Shown here: positions 8,791-17,901 of the stretch, one piece after another
How positions within the stretch are numbered: position 1 is the stretch's first letter
Layout of the letters: each line of letters begins with the position of its first letter
Assembly (NCBI RefSeq): GCF_036013915.1
Contig: NZ_CP107899.1
Location: 248,001 to 312,000 of the forward strand
DNA length: 64,000 nt
Direction of reading: 5' to 3'
From: Streptomyces sp. NBC_00464
GTDB lineage: Bacteria > Actinomycetota > Actinomycetes > Streptomycetales > Streptomycetaceae
Notes under the pieces: model-generated
What the model was told of the DNA's origin: nothing
The model's database searches: none
The model's input: the letters and a program-made list of their open reading frames with translations, nothing else
Program-made: the position numbers and the translations under genes

Positions 8791-8820
8791 TGTGCTGTTC
8801 CGTGCTGTGCCGTGCTGTGC
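8791..8820. repeat. Short tandem repeat between two Mce-associated genes
   Basis: Three adjacent 10-base units, the last two identical (CGTGCTGTGC) and the first imperfect (TGTGCTGTTC), lie in the 82-base gap between the first and second Mas modules. No protein is encoded here. This is the longest gap inside the operon. Confidence 0.6.
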
Positions 8821-8847
8821 CGCGTGCCGACGTGCCGCGCTGCCGGG

Positions 8848-9561
8848 CTATCTGGACTTGATGTCGACGATCGTCCAGCGCCCTTCACGGAGTTGGGCCG
8901 TGACGGACAGCTGCGCCGCCGCGGTGCTCGCGGCCTTGCCCTTGCGCTCGTAGACCTGGTCGAGGAAGACCAGCAGCTGTGCGCTGTCGCCCGTCAGCCG
9001 GGTCACCCCGGCGCGGACGACATGCGTGGTGAGGGTGAGCTTCTGGTCGGCGGACTGCTTCTCGACCTGGCCGAACAGCGCCGCGTACTGCTGGAGCGCC
9101 TTGCCCGCCAGGAGTTGCTGCGCGGACGCCTTGGTGGCGGCGATGTCGGCGGGGCCGTAGGAGAAGACCTTGCCGAGCGCGTTGGTGACGTCTCCGGCGA
9201 CCTGGGTGGTCGCCATGCTGTCCGTCAGCGCCCGGTTGGAGGTGGCGGGGGTGTCGCGGAGCTGCCGGCCCGCGACGTAGAACGCGCCCCCGGCCGCGAT
9301 CAGAACGACGACGAGCACGCCGGCCACCACCCGGGGCCACCGCCGGACGGGGCCGTCCTCGCGATCGTCTCCCGTGGGCCGCCCGGCGCCCGCGCCGGCG
9401 TCGGTGTCGTCGTCGCTCGCGGCCGCAGCGATGCCGGGCAGACCGGCTTCCTCCGTGCCCTCGGCATCTGCCCGGTCGCTCACGCCGTCATCTGCCTCGT
9501 CGTTCACGAGGTCAGCCGTCTCCTCGGTCACGACGTCCGTCGTCCCGCTCCGCAGCTTCAT
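8848..9561 (-). CDS. Mce-associated membrane protein (long type, first copy)
   Basis: 237 residues: an acidic, disordered cytoplasmic N-terminus (about 1-70), one membrane helix at about 76-97, and a Mas extracytoplasmic domain at about 105-237. It has the same length and domain order as the 7482-8195 product and shares its motifs (NRALTD, GKVFSYG, GKALQQY, KLTLTTHV). Its start overlaps the preceding stop by 4 bases, so it is translationally coupled to the first short Mas gene. Function inferred from family and position only. Confidence 0.8.
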   Translation of the reverse strand: MKLRSGTTDVVTEETADLVNDEADDGVSDRADAEGTEEAGLPGIAAAASDDDTDAGAGAGRPTGDDREDGPVRRWPRVVAGVLVVVLIAAGGAFYVAGRQLRDTPATSNRALTDSMATTQVAGDVTNALGKVFSYGPADIAATKASAQQLLAGKALQQYAALFGQVEKQSADQKLTLTTHVVRAGVTRLTGDSAQLLVFLDQVYERKGKAASTAAAQLSVTAQLREGRWTIVDIKSR

Positions 9562-10079
9562 GTGCCGCTCCCTATGCCGAGCGCGGTGAGCGCCTTGACC
9601 TTCCAGCCGTCCCCGGTCCGGACGAGCGTGGCCTCGAAGCGCTTGCGCTCGGTGCCGGCCTTTCCGGTGCGCGGAGTGACCTCGACGTCGACGGTGGCGA
9701 TCATCAGCGCGGTGCCGGTCCGCTCGTCCACTTCGGTGAGCGCCGCGTCGGTGACCTTGGCACGCGCCGTGGCACCGGACTTCTTCAGCTCGACGGCGTC
9801 CTTCTTGCGGGTGCGCTTGAGCTGGTCGTGCAGCGGACCGGTGGAGGAGTCGAGCCAGTCGGCGAGGCCGGCGTCGACGCTCGCGGCATCCTTGCCGTCC
9901 AGGGTGTTGAGCCGGGCCAGGTCCTGCCTGCCGTCGGCCAGTGCGGCATCCCGGCTCTTGGCGTACGCCAGGTCGTCGTCGCCGCGCGCCCGGGCGTACG
10001 ACCAGCCGCCCAGGGCGCAGATCAGCGCGGCGACGAGCAGGACGGCCCAGCCGCCGAGTGTGCGATTACGTGAGGTCAT
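9558..10079 (-). CDS. Mce-associated membrane protein (short type, first copy)
   Basis: 173 residues with one N-terminal membrane helix at about 9-28 and an extracytoplasmic domain beginning with a helical stretch (YAKSRDAALADGRQDLARLNTLD) and ending GWKVKALTALG. It overlaps the MceF stop and the next Mas start by 4 bases each, so it sits within a fully coupled stretch. It resembles the Mce-associated proteins found downstream of mce clusters in mycobacteria and other actinobacteria. Confidence 0.78.
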   Translation of the reverse strand: MTSRNRTLGGWAVLLVAALICALGGWSYARARGDDDLAYAKSRDAALADGRQDLARLNTLDGKDAASVDAGLADWLDSSTGPLHDQLKRTRKKDAVELKKSGATARAKVTDAALTEVDERTGTALMIATVDVEVTPRTGKAGTERKRFEATLVRTGDGWKVKALTALGIGSGT

Positions 10080-11338
10080 GCGCCGCCTCCCCGGCCCAGG
10101 CCCAGCAGTCCGGCCATGCCGTCGGCTGCGGGTGCCTCGTCCGCCGTGGCGCCGAGCGCTCCGGGCAGCCGGTCCTCCGCGTCGTCGCCGAAGAGCAGGG
10201 TGCCCGGCTTCGCCGGTGCGGCCAGGGGCCCGCCCTTCGGGGCGTTCGCACTGCCGCGGACGTTGATCCCGGTGCCGGGCGACGAGGTGCAGCGGGCCTT
10301 GGTGTTGACGACGGGCGCGGGTGCGAGATCGAGCCCGTTGCGGTACTTCGTGGCGCCGTAGCCGGCGGTGCAGGGCAGCGGCTCGAAGAAGGTGACCGAC
10401 ATCCCGAACCGGGCGCCGTCCTCGTCTACCGCGCTGGCGCCGGCCGCCGCGACGGCCGGGAGTTTCACCAGGAGTTCCTCCAGGCCGCGCTGCCGGGTGA
10501 CGGCGACGTCCGACGTGGTGAGGAGGTTGGCGACGACGACCCCGAAGCTCGGGTCGAGGTCGCGCAGCAGCCCGCTGATCTGGCCGGTCGCATCGGGTGC
10601 GGCGGCGATCAGATGACGCAGATCGGTGTCCGAGCCCTTGAGCTGGGCGGCCAGTTCCTTCGCTCCCGAGGCGAAGCCCTTGAGGGCCTCGCCCTGTTCG
10701 ACCTGGGTGCGCAGCACGGTCTCGCCGTCGACCATCAGCTTGGTGTTGACGGGCAGCGCCTCGTCGGCCGCCTCGACGAACTCGCTGCCGGTGTCCAGGA
10801 GGACCTGGAGGTCGTCGCCGCGGCCGGAGAAGGCGGTGCCGAACTCGTCGACGACGGTACGCAGCGACTCCAGGTCGACCGAGGAGGCCAGGTCGTTGAC
10901 GCTGGTGAGCACGTTCGTCACCGGCGCCGGGACGGTGGTCTCGGCCTGGTCGATGACCGAGCCGTTCCCGAGGAACGGGCCCTCGGTCCGGGTGGGCCGC
11001 AGGTCGACGTACTGCTCGCCGACCGCGGAGAGGTTGGCCACGACCGCCTTCAGGTCGTCGGGGATCGACGGCGCGGACTTGTCGATGCGCAGTTCGGCCT
11101 CCACGCCGTCGTCGGTGAGCTCGATGGGCCCGACGCGGCCCACGGAGACTCCCCGGTAGGTGACGTTCGAGTGGGTGAACAGACCGCCGGTCCGCGGGAG
11201 TTGCATCTTCACGGTGTAGTAGTCACGCATGCCGACGTAGTGGCCGAGGTCGGCGTAGCGCACGCCCAGATAGCCGAGCACCAGCACCGCGATGATCAGG
11301 AACGCGATGTTCTTCAGCCGGATGGCGAGGGTGATCAT
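10076..11338 (-). CDS. mceF: Mce family protein, sixth (MceF position)
   Basis: 420 residues: one N-terminal membrane helix at about 8-27, the MlaD/MCE domain at about 38-115 (including VTYRGVSVGRVGPI), then a long helical region and a low-complexity Gly/Ala/Pro tail. MCE proteins assemble as hexamers forming a tunnel that carries hydrophobic molecules across the envelope. This is the last of six consecutive MCE genes. It starts one base inside the upstream stop and overlaps the first Mas gene by 4 bases. Symbol given by position. Confidence 0.85.
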   Translation of the reverse strand: MITLAIRLKNIAFLIIAVLVLGYLGVRYADLGHYVGMRDYYTVKMQLPRTGGLFTHSNVTYRGVSVGRVGPIELTDDGVEAELRIDKSAPSIPDDLKAVVANLSAVGEQYVDLRPTRTEGPFLGNGSVIDQAETTVPAPVTNVLTSVNDLASSVDLESLRTVVDEFGTAFSGRGDDLQVLLDTGSEFVEAADEALPVNTKLMVDGETVLRTQVEQGEALKGFASGAKELAAQLKGSDTDLRHLIAAAPDATGQISGLLRDLDPSFGVVVANLLTTSDVAVTRQRGLEELLVKLPAVAAAGASAVDEDGARFGMSVTFFEPLPCTAGYGATKYRNGLDLAPAPVVNTKARCTSSPGTGINVRGSANAPKGGPLAAPAKPGTLLFGDDAEDRLPGALGATADEAPAADGMAGLLGLGRGGGA

Positions 11339-12612
11339 CAGTTGCTCCCCTCCGTGGCCGAGGACGAGGCCGAGGATGTGGCTGAGGATGAGGCCGACGA
11401 CGTCGCCGAAGACGAAGCCGGCGCCTTCTCCGAAGGCTTCTGCGACGCCTTCTCCGAAGCCGTTCCCGTTGCCGGGCTCGTCGTGGGAGCCGAGGTCGCG
11501 GGAAGCGGCAGCGGAAGTCCCGCGCCGGCTGCAGCCCTCGCCCCGGCCTGGTTCTCCGGCTCCGGCTCGAGCGCGGGAATGATCTGGGTGCCGGGTGCGG
11601 CCGTCATGTCCAGGTACACGTTGAGGTAGTCGCCCTTCACGCCGCGCAGCACCTCGTCCGTGAACGGGTACGTGAGAAGTACCTGGAGGGAGTCGGGCAG
11701 ATCGTTGCCGGAGTCGGCCAGCGCCCGGAGGGTGGGGGCGATGGCCTTCAGGTCGGCGATCGTGTCCGCCTTGCTCTTGTTGATGGTGGTGACGGCGACC
11801 GTGGACAGGGTGTCCAGGGAGCGCAGCATCGTCAGGAGCGAGCCGCGCTGCTTCTCCAGGACCTTCATCCCGGGGCTGAGTCCGGTGAGGACCTTCCCGA
11901 CGTCCTGCTTGCGGGTCGCGAGCGTGGTGGAGAGCCGGTTGACGCCGTCGAGCGCCGCGGTGATGTCACCGCGGTGGTCGTCGAGGTTGGTGACGAGTGT
12001 GTCGACGCGCCTGAGCATGGACCGGACCTGGGGTTCCTGCCCGGCCAGCGCCTTGTTGAGTTCGGTGGTGATGGTCTTCAGCTGGTTGATGCCGCCGCCG
12101 TTGAGGAGCATCGACAGGGCGCCGAACACCTCCTCGACCTCCGGGTTCCGGTTGGTCCGGGTGAGCGGGATCCGGTCGCCCGAGGCGAGGGTGCCCTTGG
12201 CCGTCCCGCTCGCGGGGGGCGAGAGCTGGATGTACTTCTCGCCCAGCAGGCTCGACTGCTCCAGGTGCGCGTAGGCGTTGGCCGGCAGTTCGATCTTCCC
12301 GTTGACCTTCATGGTGACCCGGGCCTGCCAGGTGTCCGGGGCGAGGGAGATCTTGGTGACGCGGCCGACGGCGACGTCGTTGACCTTCACCGAGGACTGC
12401 GGGGCGAGGCTGAGTACGTCCCCGAAGTCCGCCGTGATCTCGTACGGATGGTCGCCGAGGTCCGCGCCGCCGGGCAGCGGCACGTCCTCGATCCCCGAGA
12501 AGCTCGGGGCCCCGCACCCGGTGACGAGGAGTGTGCAGCAGAGGCCGAACGCGATCAGGGTGGATGCGCCCGTGGTCGCGAGGGCCCCGGGTCTGCGCGG
12601 GTTCCGGCTCAT
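11338..12612 (-). CDS. mceE: Mce family lipoprotein (MceE/LprK position)
   Basis: 424 residues with a lipoprotein signal ending in a lipobox (LLVTGC, Cys about 33), as expected for the fifth mce gene of actinobacterial clusters. The MCE domain spans about 55-135 (VKVNDVAVGRVTKI and SSLLGEKYIQL visible), followed by a long predominantly helical segment. The last 50 residues are a Ser/Ala-rich tail with repeated SSATSSA. It overlaps the preceding gene by 4 bases. It is likely the lipid-anchored subunit of the importer. Confidence 0.87.
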   Translation of the reverse strand: MSRNPRRPGALATTGASTLIAFGLCCTLLVTGCGAPSFSGIEDVPLPGGADLGDHPYEITADFGDVLSLAPQSSVKVNDVAVGRVTKISLAPDTWQARVTMKVNGKIELPANAYAHLEQSSLLGEKYIQLSPPASGTAKGTLASGDRIPLTRTNRNPEVEEVFGALSMLLNGGGINQLKTITTELNKALAGQEPQVRSMLRRVDTLVTNLDDHRGDITAALDGVNRLSTTLATRKQDVGKVLTGLSPGMKVLEKQRGSLLTMLRSLDTLSTVAVTTINKSKADTIADLKAIAPTLRALADSGNDLPDSLQVLLTYPFTDEVLRGVKGDYLNVYLDMTAAPGTQIIPALEPEPENQAGARAAAGAGLPLPLPATSAPTTSPATGTASEKASQKPSEKAPASSSATSSASSSATSSASSSATEGSN

Positions 12613-13724
12613 CGGTTCGCCCCCTTCTTGTCGGCCTTGCTGTTCTTCGTCGTGCCGTAGACGGTGCCCACGGCCGGCAGCGGAAGCGCGGGCAGGGCCT
12701 GTTGCTGCTCGGCGTCCACCGGCGAGAGCCCTTCGGGGCCGAGGGTGGAATCCAGGAGAGGTCCGCCCATGCTGAGCTCGTTGAGGTCGGTCCGGCCGTT
12801 GAGGGTGCGGTTGGCCGGGTCGTACGCGTTCAGGACGTTGCCGGCCGACAGCGGGAGGGTGTCGAGCGATTCGGCCAGTGAGGCGCGCTGGTCCACGAGG
12901 GTCTGGGTGATCGGCACCAGGGCGTCCACGTTCTCCTTGAGGGCGCCCCGGTTGTCCTTGATGAACGTCTTGACCTGGGCGAGGGCGGTGCCGAGTTCCT
13001 TGAGTGCGGCCCCGAGGTTCTTCTTGTCGTCCGCCAGGAAGCCGGTGACGGAGTTCAGCTGGGTCTCCGCCGACCGCACGTTGCCGTCGTTGTCCTTCAG
13101 CATGGTGGTGAAGGTCTGGAGGTAGGACAGCGTGTCGAAGAGGTTCCCGCTGCTCTTGTCGAGAGTCTTCGTCGCCTTGCCGAACTGCTCGATGGAGTCG
13201 CCGATGTCCTTGCCGTTGCCCTTGAGGTTCTTCGCGCCGGTGTCCAGGAGCCCGGCGAAGGCCCCCTCCGCGTTCGCTCCGTCCGGGCCGAGCGCGGTGG
13301 ACAGTTCGGTGATGGACTCGTACAGCTGGTCCACCTCCACCGGTGTCGCGTTCTTCTCGGCGGGCAGTTCGGCGCCGTCGGCGAGGACCGCTCCCCCGGT
13401 GTAGGCGGGGGCGAGCTGCACGTACCGGTCGGCGACAAGACTGGGTGCGACGACGACCGCGTGCACGTCCTTCGGCACCTGGACGTCCTTGTCGACGCGC
13501 AGGACGACCTTGACGTCCTTGCCGCGCGGCTCGACGGACTCGACGGTTCCGACCCGCACCCCGAGGATCCGCAGGTCGGATCCGGCGTAGACGCCGGTCG
13601 CCTGGTCGAAGTACGCGGTGACGGTCGTCGTTCCCTCTTCCTCCATGGCCATCACACCGGTGGTGGCCGCGACGGCCACGACGACGAGGCCGGCCCCGAT
13701 GCCGATGATGCGGGTGAGTCTCAT
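12609..13724 (-). CDS. mceD: Mce family protein (MceD position)
   Basis: 371 residues with an N-terminal membrane anchor at about 7-27, an MCE domain at about 33-110 (LRILGVRVGTVESVE, then APSLVADRYVQLAP) and a long Lys/Asp/Asn-rich helical region to about 310. A short Pro-rich tail ends in Lys-rich sequence. It starts one base after the mceC stop and overlaps mceE by 4 bases. Role as one subunit of the hexameric MCE tunnel is from family knowledge. Confidence 0.86.
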   Translation of the reverse strand: MRLTRIIGIGAGLVVVAVAATTGVMAMEEEGTTTVTAYFDQATGVYAGSDLRILGVRVGTVESVEPRGKDVKVVLRVDKDVQVPKDVHAVVVAPSLVADRYVQLAPAYTGGAVLADGAELPAEKNATPVEVDQLYESITELSTALGPDGANAEGAFAGLLDTGAKNLKGNGKDIGDSIEQFGKATKTLDKSSGNLFDTLSYLQTFTTMLKDNDGNVRSAETQLNSVTGFLADDKKNLGAALKELGTALAQVKTFIKDNRGALKENVDALVPITQTLVDQRASLAESLDTLPLSAGNVLNAYDPANRTLNGRTDLNELSMGGPLLDSTLGPEGLSPVDAEQQQALPALPLPAVGTVYGTTKNSKADKKGANR

Positions 13725-13725
13725 C

Positions 13726-14745
13726 TCAGCTCCCGCCTTCCTGCTTGGGAGGCATGCATCCGGTCGCCGGTGGTGTGTTGGCGGGCAGGTAGCTCTTCGG
13801 TACGACGCCGCAGACGTAGTTGTCGAACCAGCGGCCGTTGCCGAGGGTGTTGCCGACGAGCCTGTTGTACGAGCCGGAGAGTGCGAGCACCTTGTCGAGG
13901 CTCTTGCGGTTCTTGTTCAGCACCGCGGTGACCCGGCCGAGCGCCTTGAGCGTGGGCTTCAGCTGCTTGTTGTTGTCGGCGACGAGCCCGGTGAGCTGGA
14001 TGCCCAGATCGCGGGTGCCGGTGAGCAGGAGGTGGATGGAGTCGCGGCGGGCCTGGATCTCGCCGAGGAGCAGATTGCCGTCTTCGAGGAGGGTCTCGAA
14101 GCTGCTCTTCTTGTTGGCGAGGGTCTTGGTGAGCTGCTTGCTGCCCTTGAGGAGGGTCGCGAGCTGGGCGTCGCGCTCGGAGACGGTCTTGGAGAGGGCG
14201 GACAGTCCCTTGGCGGCGCTCTTCACATCCGGCGGGGAGTCCTTGAACGTGGCGGAGATCGTCTCGAAGCTCTTGGCGAGCTGCGCGGTGTCGATCTCCT
14301 CGATCGTCTCGCCCAGCCCGTTGAAGGCCTGGGTGACGTCGTACGGCGAGGTGGTGCGGCCGGCCGTGATGCGCTCGTCCGGGTTCTGCGGTGATTCGCC
14401 GAGCGGGTCCACGGCGAGGTACTTGTCGCCGAGGAGCGTCTTGATGGCGATGCCGACGGTGCTGGCGTTGCCGATCCAGGCGTCCTTGACCTTGAAGGTG
14501 ACCTTCACCTTGGCGCCTTCGAGGGAGACCCCGGTGACCTTGCCGACCTTCACTCCGGCGATCCGCACCTCGTCGCCCTCGTCGAGTCCGGCGGACTCGG
14601 TGAAGTCGGCGCTGTACGTGGTGCCGTCGCCGATGAAGGGCAGGGAGTCGGCGCGGTAGGCCCCGTATCCCAGGAGGGCGAGCACGAGCAGTCCGACGAG
14701 GCTGACGGCGACGGGGTTGCGGTCGCGTACGGGCTTGATTCTCAT
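13726..14745 (-). CDS. mceC: Mce family protein (MceC position)
   Basis: 339 residues from the ATG at 14745, which overlaps the mceB stop as ATGA; the longer frame upstream is not MCE-like. Basic N-terminus, membrane helix at about 14-33, MCE domain at about 40-120 (VRIAGVKVGKVTGVSL, then KTLLGDKYLAV), and a long helical region to about 310. The C-terminus is short and contains two Cys. It is part of the same coupled six-gene set. Confidence 0.87.
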   Translation of the reverse strand: MRIKPVRDRNPVAVSLVGLLVLALLGYGAYRADSLPFIGDGTTYSADFTESAGLDEGDEVRIAGVKVGKVTGVSLEGAKVKVTFKVKDAWIGNASTVGIAIKTLLGDKYLAVDPLGESPQNPDERITAGRTTSPYDVTQAFNGLGETIEEIDTAQLAKSFETISATFKDSPPDVKSAAKGLSALSKTVSERDAQLATLLKGSKQLTKTLANKKSSFETLLEDGNLLLGEIQARRDSIHLLLTGTRDLGIQLTGLVADNNKQLKPTLKALGRVTAVLNKNRKSLDKVLALSGSYNRLVGNTLGNGRWFDNYVCGVVPKSYLPANTPPATGCMPPKQEGGS

Positions 14746-15773
14746 GACAGGCACCTCGGCTGGGTGATCTCGATGCCGGTCGGCGGGGTGCTGCCGTCGC
14801 TGGTCGTCACTCCGCTGACCTTGGCCTCGCACAGGTAGAGGTTGAGCCATGAGCCGTACGAGGCGAGGCGGCTGATCGCCGCCATCTTGGCCGGGGTCTT
14901 CTGGAGGAAGTTCTCGATCTTCGGCGAGTTGTCGGCGAGCCGGTCGGAGAGCCGGCCGAGCTGCTTGATGTCCTCCTTGAGGGGCGCCCGCCCGTCATTG
15001 AACAGATCGGCCGTGACCGTGGTGAGCGCGCCCATCGCGGTGACCGCCTCGCCGAGCGGCTTTCGGTCGCCCGAGAAGCCGGTGACGAGTTCCTGGAGGG
15101 TGTCGACGAGGTCGTTGAAGCCGGCCTCACGGTCGTTGACGGTCTTCAGCACCGTGTTGAGGTTCTTGATCACCTCGCCGATCACCTTGTCCTTGGCGGC
15201 GACTGTGCCGGTCAGTGATCCGACGTGCTGCAGGATGCTGTCGATGGTGCCGCCCTCGCCCTGGAGCACCTGGACGATGGAGCCGGCCAGCTGGTTGACG
15301 TCGGGCGGGGAGAGCCCTTCGAAGAGCGGCTGGAAGCCGTTGAAGAGCTGGGTGAGATCCAGGGCCGGGGTGGTGCGGGAGAGCGGAATGGTGGCGCCTG
15401 CGGTGAAGCTCTTGCCGACGGGGCCCGCGCCCTGGTCGAGGTCGATGTAGCGCTGGCCGACCATGTTGAGGTACTTGATCGACGCGGTCACCGACGCCGG
15501 CAGCTTCCGGCTCTTCTGCACGTTGAAGCGGACCTCGGCGAGCCGCCGGTCGGCGACCTTGATGGACTCGACCTGTCCGACCTTGACGCCGGCGATCCGG
15601 ACGCTGTCGCCGACGATGAGTCCGGTCGCGTCGGTGAACCTAGCGCGGTACGAACGGGTGTCGCCCACGCCGGTGTTGGCGATGGAGAGACCCAGCACCG
15701 TGGTGGCGAGCACCGTCACCAGGATGAAGACGATCGATTTCGCGAGCGGTCCCGCGAGGGAGCGGCGCTTCAC
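14742..15773 (-). CDS. mceB: Mce family protein (MceB position)
   Basis: 343 residues starting at a GTG at 15773 that overlaps the mceA stop (GTGA). The membrane anchor lies at about 12-33, the MCE domain at about 40-120 (VRIAGVKVGQVESIKV, then YLNMVGQRYIDLD), followed by a long helical region ending in a segment with two Cys. A start at 15827 was rejected because it would run back inside mceA without supporting motifs. Confidence 0.87.
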   Translation of the reverse strand: MKRRSLAGPLAKSIVFILVTVLATTVLGLSIANTGVGDTRSYRARFTDATGLIVGDSVRIAGVKVGQVESIKVADRRLAEVRFNVQKSRKLPASVTASIKYLNMVGQRYIDLDQGAGPVGKSFTAGATIPLSRTTPALDLTQLFNGFQPLFEGLSPPDVNQLAGSIVQVLQGEGGTIDSILQHVGSLTGTVAAKDKVIGEVIKNLNTVLKTVNDREAGFNDLVDTLQELVTGFSGDRKPLGEAVTAMGALTTVTADLFNDGRAPLKEDIKQLGRLSDRLADNSPKIENFLQKTPAKMAAISRLASYGSWLNLYLCEAKVSGVTTSDGSTPPTGIEITQPRCLS

Positions 15774-17095
15774 TTGAGCTTCACCTCCACACCGCGGAAG
15801 GCCGGACCGATGAGCACGCTGCTCCACTCGGGCAGGGCCTGCGGCTGGACCTTCAGTGAGGGAGCGACCAGCTCGTTCACGAGCCGGCTCTCCTGCGGGG
15901 AGTTGGGCATGCCGAGGGACGTGTCGGCCGCCGGCACTTCTTCGGGGGCGGTCGTCTCCGGGTCCGCCGTACCGCTGTTGTCCGCGGCGGACCGGGCGTC
16001 GGCGGTCGGCACCGTCTGGCCGACATAGGGGATGGAGTAGCAGTGCGGTCCGCCGGTCGCGTTGTAGACCGGGGTGTCCTTGCCCGCCACGTACTTCCCC
16101 TTCGAGGGCACGGCCTTGATCGTGACGTGGAGCCCCGGCCGGTCGGTGCCCTTGCCGAGCGCCTTGTCCATGGCCGGTACGAACCCGGCGATGGTGCGCA
16201 GCGTGCAGGGGAACTCCGACGAGTACTTCGCCAGGGTCTCCAGCGTCGGCCTGCCCGAGGTCGCGAGCCGGATGAGGTTGTCCTTGTTCTTCTCCAGGAA
16301 GGCGGTGAGGTCCCGGGCGGAGGCGGTGGTGGAGCCGTACAGGTCGGCGAGCTCGGCCTGCTGTTCGGCGACGGTGCCGCTGGTGACGGTGAAGTCGGTG
16401 AGGGCGTCCAGGACGTCGGGGGCGGCGTCCGCGTACAGCGCGCTCACTTTGACGAGTTGCTTGATGTCCTCATTGAGCGTGGGGAGTTGCGGGTTGAACT
16501 TCCTGAGGTGGGCGTCGAGGGTGACGAGGGTGTCGCCGAGCTTCTCGCCCCGCCCCTGAAGTGCCTGGGAGACCGCGTTGAGGGTGGCCGAGAGCTTCTC
16601 GGGCTTCACCGCGGTCAGCAGCGGCAGGACGTTGTCGAGGACCTCTTCGAGTTCGAGGGCGTTGCTGGAGCGGTCCTGCGGGATGACGGCCCCGGCCCGC
16701 AGCGTCTGCGCGGACGGTACGGGGGGCGGCACGAGGGCCACGAACCGTTCGCCGAACAGCGTGGTGGGCAGCATCTGCGCGGTGACGTCGGCCGGGATGC
16801 GGTCGAGCTTGTCCGGCTTGATCGCCAGCGTGAGGCGGGCGCCTTCGCCGTCGGTCGCGATGTTGCGGACCTGGCCGATGACGACGCCGCGCAGCTTCAC
16901 ATCGGCGTTGTCGTGCATCTCGTTGCCCACGCTCGACGTGCGTACGGTGACGGTCGCGTCGTGCGTGAAGTCCTTCTCGTACACGGAGACCGATACCCAG
17001 ATGAGTACGGCGGGCACGAGGAAGAACGCGACCCCGGCGGTTCTGCGGCCGGCGGTCCTCACGCCCCTTGTGCTCCTTGTGGTCCGGGATGTCAT
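15770..17095 (-). CDS. mceA: Mce family protein (MceA position)
   Basis: 441 residues, the first MCE subunit of the cluster. Basic N-terminus, membrane helix at about 21-38, MCE domain at about 45-125 (VKLRGVVIGQVRNI, then TTLFGERFVAL), a long helical region to about 330, and a C-terminal extension of about 110 residues containing an Ala/Pro/Glu-rich disordered stretch before a conserved-looking end. It overlaps the second YrbE gene by one base (TGATG). Typical of MceA in carrying the longest tail. Confidence 0.88.
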   Translation of the reverse strand: MTSRTTRSTRGVRTAGRRTAGVAFFLVPAVLIWVSVSVYEKDFTHDATVTVRTSSVGNEMHDNADVKLRGVVIGQVRNIATDGEGARLTLAIKPDKLDRIPADVTAQMLPTTLFGERFVALVPPPVPSAQTLRAGAVIPQDRSSNALELEEVLDNVLPLLTAVKPEKLSATLNAVSQALQGRGEKLGDTLVTLDAHLRKFNPQLPTLNEDIKQLVKVSALYADAAPDVLDALTDFTVTSGTVAEQQAELADLYGSTTASARDLTAFLEKNKDNLIRLATSGRPTLETLAKYSSEFPCTLRTIAGFVPAMDKALGKGTDRPGLHVTIKAVPSKGKYVAGKDTPVYNATGGPHCYSIPYVGQTVPTADARSAADNSGTADPETTAPEEVPAADTSLGMPNSPQESRLVNELVAPSLKVQPQALPEWSSVLIGPAFRGVEVKLK

Positions 17096-17898
17096 CAGCC
17101 GGCCACCTTCACGGTTGTCGTGGCGCCCCAGATGGCGAGCGAGAGGAAGAAGTCGGTGACGCTGATCAGCACGATGGCGTTACGCACCGAGCGGCCGACG
17201 GCCACGCCCACTCCGGCGGGTCCGCCGGTGGCGTGGTAGCCGTAGTAGCAGTGCGCGAGGATCACCATCACGCTGAAGATCAGCACTTTGAGCACCGACA
17301 GCAGCACGTCCTGCGGGGAGAGGAAGAGATTGAAGTAGTGGTCGTACGTGCCCGCGGACTGCCCGTTGAACAGGACGGTGACATAGCGGGAGGCGATGTA
17401 CGAGGAGAGCAGCCCGATCGCGTACAGCGGGATGATGGCGACGACCCCGGCGATGATGCGGGTGGTGACGAGGTAGGGCATGGAGCGCACACCCATCGAC
17501 TCCAGGCCGTCGATCTCCTCGTTGATCCGCATGGCGCCGAGCTGCGCGGTGAAGCCGGCGCCGACGGTCGCGGAGAGAGCGAGGCCCGCGACGAGCGGGG
17601 CGATCTCCCGGGTGTTGAAGTACGCGGAGATGAAGCCGGTGAAGGCCGCGGTGCCGATCTGGTTGAGGGCGGCGTACCCCTGGAGTCCGACGACGGTGCC
17701 GGTGGCCAGGGTCATCGCGATCATGACGCCGATGGTGCCGCCGACGACACCGAGGCCGCCGCTACCGAAGGCCACCTCGGCCAGCAGACGCTGCACCTCT
17801 TTGAGATAGCGCCGCAGCGTGCGAGGAATCCAGACCAGGGCCCTTACGTAGAAGGTGAGTTGGTCACCCGATCGGTCGAGCCAGCTGAGCATCGACAT
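17095..17898 (-). CDS. MlaE/YrbE-family ABC permease, second subunit
   Basis: 267 residues with about five to six membrane segments and the MlaE signature region NEEIDGLESMGVRSMPYLVTTR, where the EExDALExMG-type loop contacts the ATPase. This family forms the inner-membrane permease of Mla and Mce lipid transporters. It is the second of two tandem permeases, 3 bases after the first and overlapping mceA by one base. Two different YrbE subunits per transporter is normal for actinobacterial Mce systems. Confidence 0.9.
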   Translation of the reverse strand: MSMLSWLDRSGDQLTFYVRALVWIPRTLRRYLKEVQRLLAEVAFGSGGLGVVGGTIGVMIAMTLATGTVVGLQGYAALNQIGTAAFTGFISAYFNTREIAPLVAGLALSATVGAGFTAQLGAMRINEEIDGLESMGVRSMPYLVTTRIIAGVVAIIPLYAIGLLSSYIASRYVTVLFNGQSAGTYDHYFNLFLSPQDVLLSVLKVLIFSVMVILAHCYYGYHATGGPAGVGVAVGRSVRNAIVLISVTDFFLSLAIWGATTTVKVAG

Positions 17899-17901
17899 GG
17901 G

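Noticed and set aside
8235..8888. Longer start (8888) for the second short Mas gene
   Set aside because: The extra 41 residues overlap the upstream Mas gene end and a tandem repeat; the ATG at 8765 has a good ribosome binding site and begins the membrane helix.
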